Positions 53,380 through 62,652 of a stretch of 64,000 nucleotides of DNA are shown here, piece by piece. The position numbers were made by a program, and so were the translations under genes. The notes under the pieces were generated by a model. That model worked only from the letters and a program-made list of their open reading frames with translations, searched no databases and was not told the origin of the DNA. Position 1 is the first letter of the stretch. Each line of letters opens with the position of its first letter. Source of the stretch: an uncultured Muribaculaceae bacterium (GTDB lineage: Bacteria; Bacteroidota; Bacteroidia; Bacteroidales; Muribaculaceae). The stretch covers positions 6,771-70,770 of the forward strand of contig CAJTNN010000012.1 in assembly GCA_910577585.1 (NCBI GenBank), given 5' to 3'.

Positions 53380-53510
53380 ATATAGCAAAAGTAAAATTAT
53401 ACGGCAATGATTTGGGTACATTCCGCTGGAATGAAAGATATGCCGTTGCACAATTTGAGTATGCCGACAGTTTTGTGTCCCGCGGCATAGAACCTGCGCC
53501 TATCATCTGA
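53373..53510 (+). pseudogene. Truncated HipA toxin (45 aa remnant)
   Basis: ATG 53373 overlaps the hipB stop (translational coupling typical of hipBA). The product starts MVDIAKVKLYGNDLGTFRWN and continues to SFVSRGIEPAPII, matching the N-terminal strand region of HipA. A TGA at 53508 ends it, where a full HipA continues for about 400 residues. The kinase domain is absent and the next gene starts 19 bases later, so the toxin is a deletion remnant and cannot be active. Confidence 0.7.
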
Positions 53511-53529
53511 TAATAGTTAACTTTACGGT

Positions 53530-55278
53530 ATGAAAGGTCACTATTTAGTTAGTGGGGGATGGGCGCACTTGTTGAGAATAATGTGTGTCGCTATCGCCGT
53601 CGGTATGATGCTGGGGGCAGCCTCATGCCGTAGGGTGGACCGCACGCTCGGGCCGTGGGGGTGGGAGAGACTCGAGCGCCCGACTGATACGCTGATGCTC
53701 AGGCTGCAGGATGCTTTTTTGGGAGATACGCCGCTCGACTCGTGTGTGATGCTGGTGGAGCGGTTTCATGACTATGCCGACCGGAGCGATGCCCCGGCCA
53801 TAGAGCGCGCACGCGCCACATTCTGGGATGCCAGGCTGGCATTCGCCACTGAAAACTATGATGAGGCGCGCGATCTATTCCGCAAATCGCTCGCGGCCAC
53901 CGATTCTGCCCGCTATCCATTTGATGCCAAATACACCCGCCTATGTCTTGAACCACTCGAGGGGAGGGTGCTCGACGGGGGGAATCTCGACTGGAAATGG
54001 TATGAGGAGATGATTGACGACCTCGATTACGCTCTCGCCAATGATGCCCCCGTATATGGCGGCCTGCGCGCGCAGTATCTGTGCTGCATCATGACTTACT
54101 CGGGCAATCCCAGTCGGGCGCTGCAGTATGCCCTGCTCGCCGACTCGCTCTTCGCCTGCTCGGGGCGTAGGGCCGACCGACTGACCAACCGCCTCAACGT
54201 GGCCTCGACACGTGTCCTTGTGGGCGACACTGTGGGCGCTCTGCGTGATTACGCCTGGATACAGCGCGAGATTGAGAGTGGCGTCCGACCGATGTCGCCA
54301 TTGATGTTGCCCCTGATTGACTACAACCGCTGGGTCGAGGCCCGCGACACAGCCGCACTTCTGCGACTTCGCGATGTGACGCGTCATGACCCGGCTCTGG
54401 CCGGATATAAGGCATTGGCAGCGGCGTGGCTGGCTGATATAGAGCTTGAGAGTGGCCGCACCGACAGTATATCTACCTATCTGGCAGATATGAAGCAGGG
54501 TGCCGACTATACCGATGATGCTGCGCAGCGAAGTTTTGTGCTGAAGATGCTCGGCAGGGGATATGAGGCTATGGGCGACCACCGTCAGGCAATCGAATCA
54601 CTCAAAGCCTCGGCTGATATAGCAGAAGAGAATGTGAGGATGCTCAGCACCGACAAATATGCCATGGCCGAGACCCGCCGCATCACCGACGATATTGAGC
54701 GCCAGCGCATAGCCGACCGGCGGAGTGCCAGAATATGGATGTGGGTCTATACATCGGTCATAGCAGCCCTGCTTATCATAGCCGCCATATTCCTGATGCG
54801 CTATCTGAAGCGGCTGCATCGCGGGCGGCAGATGGAGCGGCGCGACCTTGAGGAGGCCCGCCGCTCGGAATTGTCGATGTCGCTGAGTGTCTGCGAGAAA
54901 GAGCGTCAGATAGAGGAACTGCGTCAAAAGATAAGTGCACTGGCAGATGAGGAGATGATTGATGCCGGGGCAGCTCGCGAGATTGAATCGAGCCTGCGCA
55001 CCAGCGCCGCAGCCTCAAAGGCCGATGAAGAATTCGGCAGGGTCTTCGCCACGGTGAGTCCTAACTTCAATCAGCGCCTCCGCCAACTATATCCGCGCAT
55101 CGGCCGCAATGCCATGCGCATGGCCGAATATATAGCCATCGGCATGGACAACCGTCATATAGCCCGAGTGATGAACATCCGCCCGGAATCGGTCAAGCAG
55201 AACCGCTGGCGCCTGCGCCAGGCTCTTGGTCTGGGTGCCGACGACAACCTCGACGCCACGCTGCGCGACTTGCTCTGA
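53530..55278 (+). CDS. Membrane-anchored TPR protein with cytoplasmic LuxR-like HTH
   Basis: In this 582-residue protein an N-terminal signal with ASC (about residue 33) suggests a lipoprotein or uncleaved anchor. Residues 60-390 are helical TPR-like repeats (ARLAFATENYDEARDLFRKS; GYEAMGDHRQAIESLKAS). A membrane helix lies at about 400-420 (VYTSVIAALLIIAAIFLMRY). A coiled coil follows at 425-490, and the C-terminal 70 residues form an HTH (MAEYIAIGMDNRHIARVMNI, then RPESVKQNRWRLRQALGL). This periplasmic-TPR/cytoplasmic-HTH layout is a known Bacteroidetes regulator type that links envelope signals to transcription without a kinase. The small OMP gene downstream (142 bases) is a plausible target. 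Confidence 0.8.
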   Translation: MKGHYLVSGGWAHLLRIMCVAIAVGMMLGAASCRRVDRTLGPWGWERLERPTDTLMLRLQDAFLGDTPLDSCVMLVERFHDYADRSDAPAIERARATFWDARLAFATENYDEARDLFRKSLAATDSARYPFDAKYTRLCLEPLEGRVLDGGNLDWKWYEEMIDDLDYALANDAPVYGGLRAQYLCCIMTYSGNPSRALQYALLADSLFACSGRRADRLTNRLNVASTRVLVGDTVGALRDYAWIQREIESGVRPMSPLMLPLIDYNRWVEARDTAALLRLRDVTRHDPALAGYKALAAAWLADIELESGRTDSISTYLADMKQGADYTDDAAQRSFVLKMLGRGYEAMGDHRQAIESLKASADIAEENVRMLSTDKYAMAETRRITDDIERQRIADRRSARIWMWVYTSVIAALLIIAAIFLMRYLKRLHRGRQMERRDLEEARRSELSMSLSVCEKERQIEELRQKISALADEEMIDAGAAREIESSLRTSAAASKADEEFGRVFATVSPNFNQRLRQLYPRIGRNAMRMAEYIAIGMDNRHIARVMNIRPESVKQNRWRLRQALGLGADDNLDATLRDLL

Positions 55279-55419
55279 CCGTTTTAGCCCGAAAGTGGCG
55301 ATAGAGTTGAAAAGAGGCGAAAGAGGTGAAAAGGGGAGTGGGAAGACTAAATTTTTATATTGTACAACATTTTTTTGTCTATGTGCGTTAATTATAGGTA
55401 TTAAGAAAAATTTATAGTT

Positions 55420-55941
55420 ATGAAGAAATTTTTACTTATAGCAGCCGCTGCCATAGGTGTTTCGGCAGCCGCACAGGCCCAGACCACTATCTATGCTTCA
55501 TATGGTGGCTATACGCAGATGGATGCGTGCAACAACCACGACGACTGGGCCAACGTGCACACCGCATGGGGTGCGGTCAATGCAGGTTTTGACTTCCATG
55601 TGGCCCCGAAATTCAGCATCGGTCCCTCTTACACCTTCTCATCCTGCTGCACCGATGGCGGTCAGTTGGCCAGCCACATCGCCTATCACGCAGTGCTTTT
55701 GAACGCCAAATACGACTACTATCGCAGTGGCATGTGGAGCCTTTACGGTCATCTCGGTGCCGGCGTGGTGATCTCGCATATGCAGCCGAAATTTTTCGAG
55801 AGCTACAACAAGGTATACTTCGCCGGCCAGATCTCACCGTTAGGTGTGCGCGCGGCTCTGAGCAGCAACTTCAACATGTTTGCCGAAGTAGGCTTCGGCG
55901 CGCAGGGAGTGGCCCAGGTGGGCTTCAGCCTCGACCTCTGA
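55420..55941 (+). CDS. Small outer-membrane beta-barrel protein
   Basis: In this 173-residue protein the signal peptide MKKFLLIAAAAIGVSAAAQAQ is followed by about eight amphipathic beta strands (TTIYASYGGYTQ, GAVNAGFDFHVAPKFSIGPSY, YAVLLNAKYDYY-like strand pairs, WSLYGHLGAGVVIS). It ends QVGFSLDL, near the aromatic/hydrophobic terminal signature of OMPs. It resembles an eight-stranded OmpW/OmpX-like barrel. A terminator follows. Confidence 0.8.
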   Translation: MKKFLLIAAAAIGVSAAAQAQTTIYASYGGYTQMDACNNHDDWANVHTAWGAVNAGFDFHVAPKFSIGPSYTFSSCCTDGGQLASHIAYHAVLLNAKYDYYRSGMWSLYGHLGAGVVISHMQPKFFESYNKVYFAGQISPLGVRAALSSNFNMFAEVGFGAQGVAQVGFSLDL

Positions 55942-56000
55942 TACGATAGTGATTGCAGCCGCACTACAAAGGTGGCCACAATCCGATAACCACAATACAA

Positions 56001-56038
56001 GCGGCGGCACCTTCCAACAATAGTGAAGGCGCCGCCGC
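56001..56038 (+). terminator. Terminator-like hairpin after the small OMP gene
   Basis: GCGGCGGC-A-CCTTC pairs with GAAGG-C-GCCGCCGC around a 10-base loop. It is followed by AACTTATCTTATTT. Confidence 0.75.
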
Positions 56039-56224
56039 AACTTATCTTATTTGGTGGGGTGGATTTGGTGGAAAGAATTAAAATGTGTAAATTTGTCGTG
56101 CGCAAGCGGTTTTTATTTTGAGGAATCATCGATTCGGGCTGTGGGTTGCAGCTTGATTAGAGGATGATTCAATCAGTTCATATGAATCCCTGCGAGGGTA
56201 TTATCTAACTTAACACAAGAGCTT

Positions 56225-57625
56225 ATGAAAAAAATCTCCATCTTATTGGCTGTCATGATGGCCGTGGGTGTCTGTCACGCCGCCCCCACGCAGCGCAATG
56301 TCGCACGCTTCAAGTCGGTCGCCGCCCAGCGTCCGCAACTTAAAAAGGAGGCTGCCACTCCGCTGTGGCTGCCGACTGTAGAAAAGGAATTCTATGACGA
56401 CAACGGCTGGACTCAGATAGCCGAGGCGCGTTATGAATATGACAACAAGGGTAATATCACCCGCATACGTCTCGACGACAGTGGCTCGGTATTCACCACT
56501 ATCTTCGAGTATAACGACGACAACATGCCGGTGCTCCGCGTAGAGACCGCAGGCGAGGGGAGCGCTGAGCGCAACACCCTCAAGCGCACCTACGAGTATG
56601 ACCCGATCGTAAAGAGCTACTGCGTGTTGCGCATGGGTTACTCCTGGGCCGGCAATGACTGGGTGGCTGACTACGCCTGTGAGAAAAATATAATCACCCG
56701 CAACGAGGCCGGCAATATCACCGACATCATCAAATATCTGCCGCTGGATAGCGAGACCTTCGTGCCCGCCTACCACACAGAATGGAAATATGACGACCCC
56801 GATGGCCAGGCCACAGGCTTCGCCTACTATCTCAACATGTCGGGCGAGGAGGATGGCGACTGGAAGCTCTACGGCGACACCGACTACCGCGATATCGAAT
56901 GGGAAAACTTCGACGGCCAGCCCGTGGGTGACTTCCTGGAGCAGATTGTTGGAGCCAACCGCATCAAGTCGGCCCGCGCATACTACGAGGATGTGGTGGA
57001 TGGTTACGTATTTGTGGAATATCCGCAGGACGGGGCGTATGGCTATCTGATGAAATTCACCACCAACGACCCAGAAGAGGTGGGCATAACCCGTCAGGTA
57101 GAGACTATCGATGCCAACGGCAGTGTGCGCTACACGCTCTGCGAATACTTCGACGACGAGACTGAGGATATCTACGACACCCCCGTCTATACCTACATCA
57201 CCACCTTGATATATAATGACCATGGCGATGTAGAGTCAGAGCAGATGACCGAGCAGTTTGGTGATTCCGAACCCGAACTTGTGGCATGTGAGGAATATGC
57301 CAACACATATGATGAGGATGGCCACCTTGTGGAGATGATCCAGCGGACATATGACTACGAGGAGGGGGAATTCTTCGATGCCCGCCGTGTGGTGTATGAG
57401 GGATATGTAGATGTCACCTCGGGTGTGGCCTCTGCAGTGGTTGCACCTGCAGGTCTTCGCCTTGACAATGGTGTGGCTGTGGCCGAAGGCGATATCACCG
57501 CCTATGCTCCTGATGGCCGCATGGTGGCTTCAGCTGCCGGTTCGCTCGACGCTTCAGCGCTGGGCCGCGGCATATGGATTCTGCGCAGCGGCAATGAGAC
57601 TTTGAAAATCGTAAACCTTAAATAA
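56225..57625 (+). CDS. Secreted protein with YD/RHS-like strands and T9SS-like tail (466 aa)
   Basis: Signal peptide MKKISILLAVMMAVGVCHA. The body contains repeated ARYEYDNKGNITRIRLDD, IFEYNDDNMPVLR, LIYNDHGDVESEQMT and ANTYDEDGHLVEMIQ segments with about 20-residue periodicity, resembling YD-repeat (RHS-like) beta strands. The last 60 residues (AVAEGDITAYAPDGRMVASA to NETLKIVNLK) resemble a T9SS/por secretion tail. It starts a cluster with the exported C1 peptidase 20 bases downstream and is probably co-transcribed. Function unknown. Confidence 0.75.
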   Translation: MKKISILLAVMMAVGVCHAAPTQRNVARFKSVAAQRPQLKKEAATPLWLPTVEKEFYDDNGWTQIAEARYEYDNKGNITRIRLDDSGSVFTTIFEYNDDNMPVLRVETAGEGSAERNTLKRTYEYDPIVKSYCVLRMGYSWAGNDWVADYACEKNIITRNEAGNITDIIKYLPLDSETFVPAYHTEWKYDDPDGQATGFAYYLNMSGEEDGDWKLYGDTDYRDIEWENFDGQPVGDFLEQIVGANRIKSARAYYEDVVDGYVFVEYPQDGAYGYLMKFTTNDPEEVGITRQVETIDANGSVRYTLCEYFDDETEDIYDTPVYTYITTLIYNDHGDVESEQMTEQFGDSEPELVACEEYANTYDEDGHLVEMIQRTYDYEEGEFFDARRVVYEGYVDVTSGVASAVVAPAGLRLDNGVAVAEGDITAYAPDGRMVASAAGSLDASALGRGIWILRSGNETLKIVNLK

Positions 57626-57644
57626 ATATCCATAACACAACATC

Positions 57645-58874
57645 ATGAAAAGATTATTCGCTATGCTCGCGGCCGGCTTGATGGTCGCCCCGGTTGCGAT
57701 GGCAACCTACATGGAGGCACCCGCCGGCGCCCCCGACGGGGTGGTGGTTCCCGACAGCACGGGCTTTAAATTTACCGATGTCAAGATTCTGCCCACCACT
57801 TCGGTCAAAGACCAGAACAAGTCAGGCACATGCTGGGCATTCTCAGGTGTGTCGGCGCTCGAGGATGAGGTGCTGCGTCAGGGTGGTCCGGAGCTGGATC
57901 TTTCTGAGATGTTTATCGTGCGCAACTGCTATATCGACAAAGCGAAAAAATATATCCGCACCGGCGGCAAGATCAACTTCGCCCAGGGTGGAGGCTTCGC
58001 CGATGTGCTCTATGTGCTCGACAACTACGGCATGGTGCCCGAGGAGGTCTACAGCGGCCTGAACTATGGCGAGGAGAAGCACTCTCACTATGAGATGGCT
58101 GAGGCTCTTGAGGCCTACCTCAACGCCATTCTGCGCAACCCCAACAAGAAGCTCTCTACCGCATGGGAGAAGGGCTTCGAGGGTATTCTCGACGCATATC
58201 TCGGCGAAGTGCCTGAGAAATTCACCTACCAGGGGAAGGAGTATACTCCCAAGGAGTTTGCAAAGGCAGTGGGACTTGACGCATCGAAATTCAAGTCATA
58301 CACAAGCTACACGCATCACCCCTTCTATAAGGCATTCCCCATGGAGATTGCCGACAACTGGCTCTGGTCCTCAAGCATGAATGTGCCGATGGAGGACCTG
58401 AAGAGCATCGTCGACAATGCTCTCGAGAATGGTTATACTGTGGCATGGGCAGCCGATGTGTCTGAACCCACCTTCAAATGGCGCGAGGGATATGCAGTGC
58501 TCCCCGAGGCCAAGGGTGAGGCCGATATGGATGGCACCGAGCTTTCACGCTGGGTGCAGCTCTCTGACGCCGATCGCGAGAAGGAGAAGAATGAGGTGAA
58601 GGGCCCCTGCAAGGAGCGCACCATCACCCAGGCCGACCGCCAGCGCACCTTCGACAACTACGAGACCACCGACGACCACGGCATGGTAATCGTAGGCACC
58701 GCTACCGACCAGGAGGGTAACCGCTACTACAAAGTCAAGAACTCATGGGACACCAACCAGCTCTATGGCGGCTATCTCTATGTCAGCGAGCCCTATTTCC
58801 TTGAGAAGACAATCAGCGTGATGGTCAACGACGGCGGCATACCCGCCCAGGTGGCCAAGAAGATCGGTAAGTGA
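57645..58874 (+). CDS. Exported C1-family aminopeptidase (PepC/bleomycin hydrolase type)
   Basis: This 409-residue papain-fold peptidase has a signal peptide (MKRLFAMLAAGLMVAPVAMA). The catalytic Cys lies in QNKSGTCWAFSGVSALEDE (about residues 52-70), the His in TTDDHGMVIVGTATD (about 343-357) and the Asn in YKVKNSWDTN (about 364-373). Bleomycin-hydrolase/PepC features such as SEMFIVRNCYIDKA, AWAADVSEP and the long C-terminus are present. Cytosolic PepC is usual elsewhere; this exported form probably trims peptides in the periplasm. It could cooperate with the C10 protease, but no direct link is seen. Confidence 0.9.
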   Translation: MKRLFAMLAAGLMVAPVAMATYMEAPAGAPDGVVVPDSTGFKFTDVKILPTTSVKDQNKSGTCWAFSGVSALEDEVLRQGGPELDLSEMFIVRNCYIDKAKKYIRTGGKINFAQGGGFADVLYVLDNYGMVPEEVYSGLNYGEEKHSHYEMAEALEAYLNAILRNPNKKLSTAWEKGFEGILDAYLGEVPEKFTYQGKEYTPKEFAKAVGLDASKFKSYTSYTHHPFYKAFPMEIADNWLWSSSMNVPMEDLKSIVDNALENGYTVAWAADVSEPTFKWREGYAVLPEAKGEADMDGTELSRWVQLSDADREKEKNEVKGPCKERTITQADRQRTFDNYETTDDHGMVIVGTATDQEGNRYYKVKNSWDTNQLYGGYLYVSEPYFLEKTISVMVNDGGIPAQVAKKIGK

Positions 58875-58967
58875 ACCACTCTTTCACGGCAAATGTTATT
58901 TTTTCATCCCGGCACCCCTACGCTTCACCGCGGCGGGGGTGACCGGGGTGTTATTATATAATAAAGA

Positions 58968-59810
58968 ATGGAAGTAAGAGCAAAAAAGAATCTCGGGCAG
59001 CATTTCCTGCGCGATCTGGGTGTGGCCGGAAAGATTGCGGCCACGATAAGCCCGGCAGAGGTAGGGGAGAGGGATGGCACCCTCCCGGTGATGGAGATCG
59101 GACCCGGAATGGGGGTGCTGACGCGTTTCCTCGTGGAGGCCGGCCGCGACCTCACGGCTGTGGAACTCGACTCAGAATCAGTAGAGTATCTGCATCGCGA
59201 GATGCCCGACCTAAGGGTAGTGGAGGGTGATTTCCTTAAGATGGACCTCGATGAGATTATCCCCGGCCAGATGGCTCTGATAGGCAATTACCCCTACAAT
59301 ATATCATCACAGATATTCTTCAAGGTGCTGGACTACAAGGATAAGATACCCCTGGTGAGCGGTATGTTGCAGAAGGAGGTGGCCGAGCGCATATGCGCCG
59401 GACCCGGCGGAAAGGTCTACGGCATATTGTCGGTGCTGCTGCAGGCATGGTATGACTGCGAGTATCTCTTCAGTGTGCCGCCGGGTGTGTTTGCCCCGCC
59501 GCCGAAGGTGACGAGCGGTGTGCTGCGTCTGCGCCGCAACAGCCGCACCGACCTCGGTGTGGCCGAGAAGTCATTCCGCCTTGTGGTGAAGACAGCCTTC
59601 GGCCAGCGCCGCAAGACATTGCGCAACTCCCTCGGCGCGCTGATGGGGGCCGGCAATCCAATCATGCAGGATGAGATAATGGCCCTGCGCCCCGAGCGCC
59701 TCGGGGTCGACGACTTCATCCGACTTGCCAAAGCCTATGAGAGCCGTTCAGCCAACCGTGCCCCCTCTGAAAGCGGCAAAGCAGCGTGCGATGATACTGA
59801 AAATTTGTAA
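58968..59810 (+). CDS. rsmA: 16S rRNA dimethyladenosine transferase (RsmA/KsgA)
   Basis: This 280-residue enzyme dimethylates two adjacent adenines near the 3' end of 16S rRNA. KKNLGQHFLRD (residues 5-15), the SAM motif EIGPGMGVLTRFLVE (about 43-57) and the catalytic NYPYNISSQIFF (about 107-118) are intact, as is the GMLQKEVAERICAGPGGKVY segment. The last 25 residues, rich in Ser/Ala, are a variable tail. Followed by lysS behind its own promoter. Confidence 0.97.
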   Translation: MEVRAKKNLGQHFLRDLGVAGKIAATISPAEVGERDGTLPVMEIGPGMGVLTRFLVEAGRDLTAVELDSESVEYLHREMPDLRVVEGDFLKMDLDEIIPGQMALIGNYPYNISSQIFFKVLDYKDKIPLVSGMLQKEVAERICAGPGGKVYGILSVLLQAWYDCEYLFSVPPGVFAPPPKVTSGVLRLRRNSRTDLGVAEKSFRLVVKTAFGQRRKTLRNSLGALMGAGNPIMQDEIMALRPERLGVDDFIRLAKAYESRSANRAPSESGKAACDDTENL

Positions 59811-59827
59811 ATTATCGAAAAAATAGT

Positions 59828-59835
59828 TATTTTTG
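59828..59835 (+). promoter_or_regulatory. -7 box of lysS
   Basis: TATTTTTG matches TAnnTTTG, about 96 bases before the ATG. A GC-rich CCCGGTCGGG.../CCGGCTGGG stem near 59860-59885 may lie in the leader. Confidence 0.55.
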
Positions 59836-59930
59836 CCGTAAAGTATCTATCGCACGCCATCCCGGTCGGGTAAATGCCGGCTGGGATAGCGGGCATATTT
59901 GTGCGTATAACTTAAGCAGCTAAATAAATA

Positions 59931-61505
59931 ATGGCAAACAATCAGGAATTGAGCGAGCAGGAAATTGTGCGTCGCCGATCGATGGAGGCTCTGCGCGAGC
60001 GAGGCATAGACCCCTTTCCCGCAGCCGAATATGAAGTGACCGGACATACACTCGAAATCAAAGAGAACTTCAGTGATGACCTCGAGCCCAAGCGCCATGT
60101 CAGAGTGGCCGGCCGCATCATGAGCCGCCGCATCATGGGCAAAGCATCATTCATGGAGCTTCAGGATGCCGACGGTCGCATACAGGTGTATGTGAGCCGC
60201 GATGACCTTTGTCCGGGTGAGGATAAGGAATTCTATAACGTCGTGTTCAAGAAACTCATGGATATCGGCGACTTTATCGGCGTCGAGGGCTTCGTGTTCC
60301 GCACCCAGATGGGTGAGATCACCATCCACGCTGAGAAAATCACCTTCCTCGGCAAGAGCATCCGCCCGCTTCCGATTGTGAAGATGAAGGATGGCAAGGC
60401 ATATGATGCCTTCACCGATCCGGAGATGCGCTATCGCCGCCGCTATGTGGACCTGGTGGTCAACAAAGGTGTGAAGGATATCTTCGTGAAGCGTACACGC
60501 ATGTTCAACTCCATGCGCGAATACTTCAACTCTCACGGCTATCTGGAGGTTGACACTCCGGTGCTGCAGGCTATCCCCGGCGGAGCCGCCGCACGCCCCT
60601 TCATCACCCACCACAATGCCCTCGACATACCCCTCTATCTGCGCATCGCCAATGAGCTTTATCTCAAGCGTCTGATTGTGGGTGGCTTCGATGGCGTGTA
60701 TGAATTCTCACGCAACTTCCGCAACGAGGGTATGGACCGCACCCATAACCCGGAGTTCACCTGCATGGAGATTTACGTGCCCTATAAAGACTACAACTGG
60801 ATGATGAACTTCACCGAGCGCATGCTCGAGAAGATTGCCATGGATGTCAACGGCACTACAAAGGTGACAGTGGGCGACCATGAGATTGACTTCAAGGCCC
60901 CCTACAAGCGCATCACCATGACCCAGGCCATTCTCGACGCCACAGGCTTCGACATCACCGGCAAGAATGAAGATGAACTGCGTGCCTTCTGCAAGGAGCA
61001 GGGCATAGAGGTTGAGCCCTCGATGGGCAAGGGTAAGCTCATCGACGAGATTTTCGGCGAGAAATGCGAGGGCACATTCATCCAGCCTACATTCATCACC
61101 GACTATCCCATCGAGATGTCGCCCCTCACCAAGCGTCATCGCGAGAATCCCGAGCTTACAGAGCGCTTCGAACTGATGGTCAACGGCAAGGAGCTTGCCA
61201 ATGCCTACTCAGAGCTCAATGACCCGATTGACCAGTATGAGCGCTTCGTAGAGCAGATGCGTCTGGCCGACAAGGGCGACGATGAGGCCATGGTGATTGA
61301 TGCCGACTTCATCCGCGCACTCGAGTACGGCATGCCCCCCACATCAGGAATGGGTATCGGCATGGACCGTCTGGCCATGCTCCTCACCGGCCAGTCTACC
61401 ATCCAGGAGGTACTCCTTTTCCCGCAGATGCGTCCGGAGGTGAAGGTCCGCAAGGATGAGAATGCCGAAGAGGGTGGCGCCGATGAGGCCGCAAAGCAGG
61501 ATTGA
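59931..61505 (+). CDS. lysS: Lysyl-tRNA synthetase, class II
   Basis: This 524-residue enzyme has an OB-fold anticodon-binding domain at about 55-165 (VAGRIMSRRIMGKASFMELQ). The class II core follows: motif 1 RTRMFNSMREYFNSHGYLEV (to TPVLQ), motif 2 RNFRNEGMDRTHNPEFTCME, and motif 3 GMGIGMDRLAMLLTGQSTI (about 469-487), with the usual ATP and lysine pocket. The tail after 500 is an acidic, non-conserved extension. Confidence 0.98.
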   Translation: MANNQELSEQEIVRRRSMEALRERGIDPFPAAEYEVTGHTLEIKENFSDDLEPKRHVRVAGRIMSRRIMGKASFMELQDADGRIQVYVSRDDLCPGEDKEFYNVVFKKLMDIGDFIGVEGFVFRTQMGEITIHAEKITFLGKSIRPLPIVKMKDGKAYDAFTDPEMRYRRRYVDLVVNKGVKDIFVKRTRMFNSMREYFNSHGYLEVDTPVLQAIPGGAAARPFITHHNALDIPLYLRIANELYLKRLIVGGFDGVYEFSRNFRNEGMDRTHNPEFTCMEIYVPYKDYNWMMNFTERMLEKIAMDVNGTTKVTVGDHEIDFKAPYKRITMTQAILDATGFDITGKNEDELRAFCKEQGIEVEPSMGKGKLIDEIFGEKCEGTFIQPTFITDYPIEMSPLTKRHRENPELTERFELMVNGKELANAYSELNDPIDQYERFVEQMRLADKGDDEAMVIDADFIRALEYGMPPTSGMGIGMDRLAMLLTGQSTIQEVLLFPQMRPEVKVRKDENAEEGGADEAAKQD

Positions 61506-61556
61506 GCCGATAGCTAAAGAGTAAAACTGATTACTTATACAACGACACATATCGAC

Positions 61557-62561
61557 ATGGCAGCAGGATTAGGCAGGATAGCGGTGATAGGAGGGGGCAG
61601 CTGGGCCACAGCCCTGGCAAAGCTGCTGATGCGCAATTGCGACCGCATCATATGGTATATGCACCGTCAGGACCGCATCGATGACTTCATTCGTTATCGC
61701 CATAATCCGGTCTATCTCTCGGATGTGAGCTTCGATATCGAGCGCATCGACTTCACCTCTGACATCAATGAGGCCTGCACGCTGGCCGACACGCTGGTAG
61801 TGGCTGTGCCGTCACCTTACTTCAAGGGGATTGCCGACCAGATAAAGGTCGATATCTCAGGCAAGTATATAGTGTCGGCAGTGAAGGGGATAGTGCCCGA
61901 CGACCATATGATAGTCACCGACTATTTCGCCCGCCACTTCGACTGCGCCGATGATAGACTGATGGTCATCGGCGGCCCATGCCATGCCGAGGAGGTGGCG
62001 CTCGAGCGTCTGAGCTATCTCACCATCGGTTGCCACGACACCACCCTGAGCCATACCTTCGCCGACCTCATCACCAGCGCCAAGCTCAAGACCATCATCT
62101 CTAACGATGTGGCCGGAATAGAATATGGTGCGGTGCTCAAGAATGTGTATGCCATAGCCGCCGGAATAGTCAATGGCATGAAGGCCGGCGACAACTTCAT
62201 GGCCATGCTCACCTGCAATGCCATTCGCGAGATGCGCCGCTTTGTCGATGCCATATCCCCGATGGATGACCGCGACATATGCCGCTCGGCCTATCTGGGC
62301 GACCTGCTCGTGACGGCCTACAGCCGTTTCTCGCGCAATCACAACTTCGGATCGATGATAGGCAAGGGCTATAGCGTCAAGGCCGCCATCATGGAGATGG
62401 CCATGGTGGCCGAGGGTTATTACGGCACCCGCTGCATACATGCCATCAACGACTCGAGCGTGGGCGTGGATATGCCGATTCTTGACTGTGTCTATTCAAT
62501 ACTCTACGAAGGGCGCACACCGCGGCAGGCGATAGCGGCAATCACCGACACATTCTCCTGA
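61557..62561 (+). CDS. gpsA: Glycerol-3-phosphate dehydrogenase [NAD(P)+]
   Basis: This 334-residue enzyme reduces dihydroxyacetone phosphate to sn-glycerol-3-phosphate for phospholipid synthesis. The dinucleotide loop IGGGSWATALAKLL (10-23), SAVKGIVPDDHMIVTDYFAR, the GGPCHAEEVA substrate motif (about 140-149) and the catalytic ALKNVYAIAAG-equivalent VLKNVYAIAAGIVNGMKAGDN (split around 199-219) are present. It lies 51 bases after lysS and 91 before pgi, so the three may be co-expressed. Confidence 0.96.
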   Translation: MAAGLGRIAVIGGGSWATALAKLLMRNCDRIIWYMHRQDRIDDFIRYRHNPVYLSDVSFDIERIDFTSDINEACTLADTLVVAVPSPYFKGIADQIKVDISGKYIVSAVKGIVPDDHMIVTDYFARHFDCADDRLMVIGGPCHAEEVALERLSYLTIGCHDTTLSHTFADLITSAKLKTIISNDVAGIEYGAVLKNVYAIAAGIVNGMKAGDNFMAMLTCNAIREMRRFVDAISPMDDRDICRSAYLGDLLVTAYSRFSRNHNFGSMIGKGYSVKAAIMEMAMVAEGYYGTRCIHAINDSSVGVDMPILDCVYSILYEGRTPRQAIAAITDTFS

Positions 62562-62652
62562 CCCGCCTCCCCACATCCCTGCCAATCAATAGCGCCACGC
62601 GCGCTTTCTACAGGTAAATTATTATATAGAACCCAATAAAACAAAGACACTT

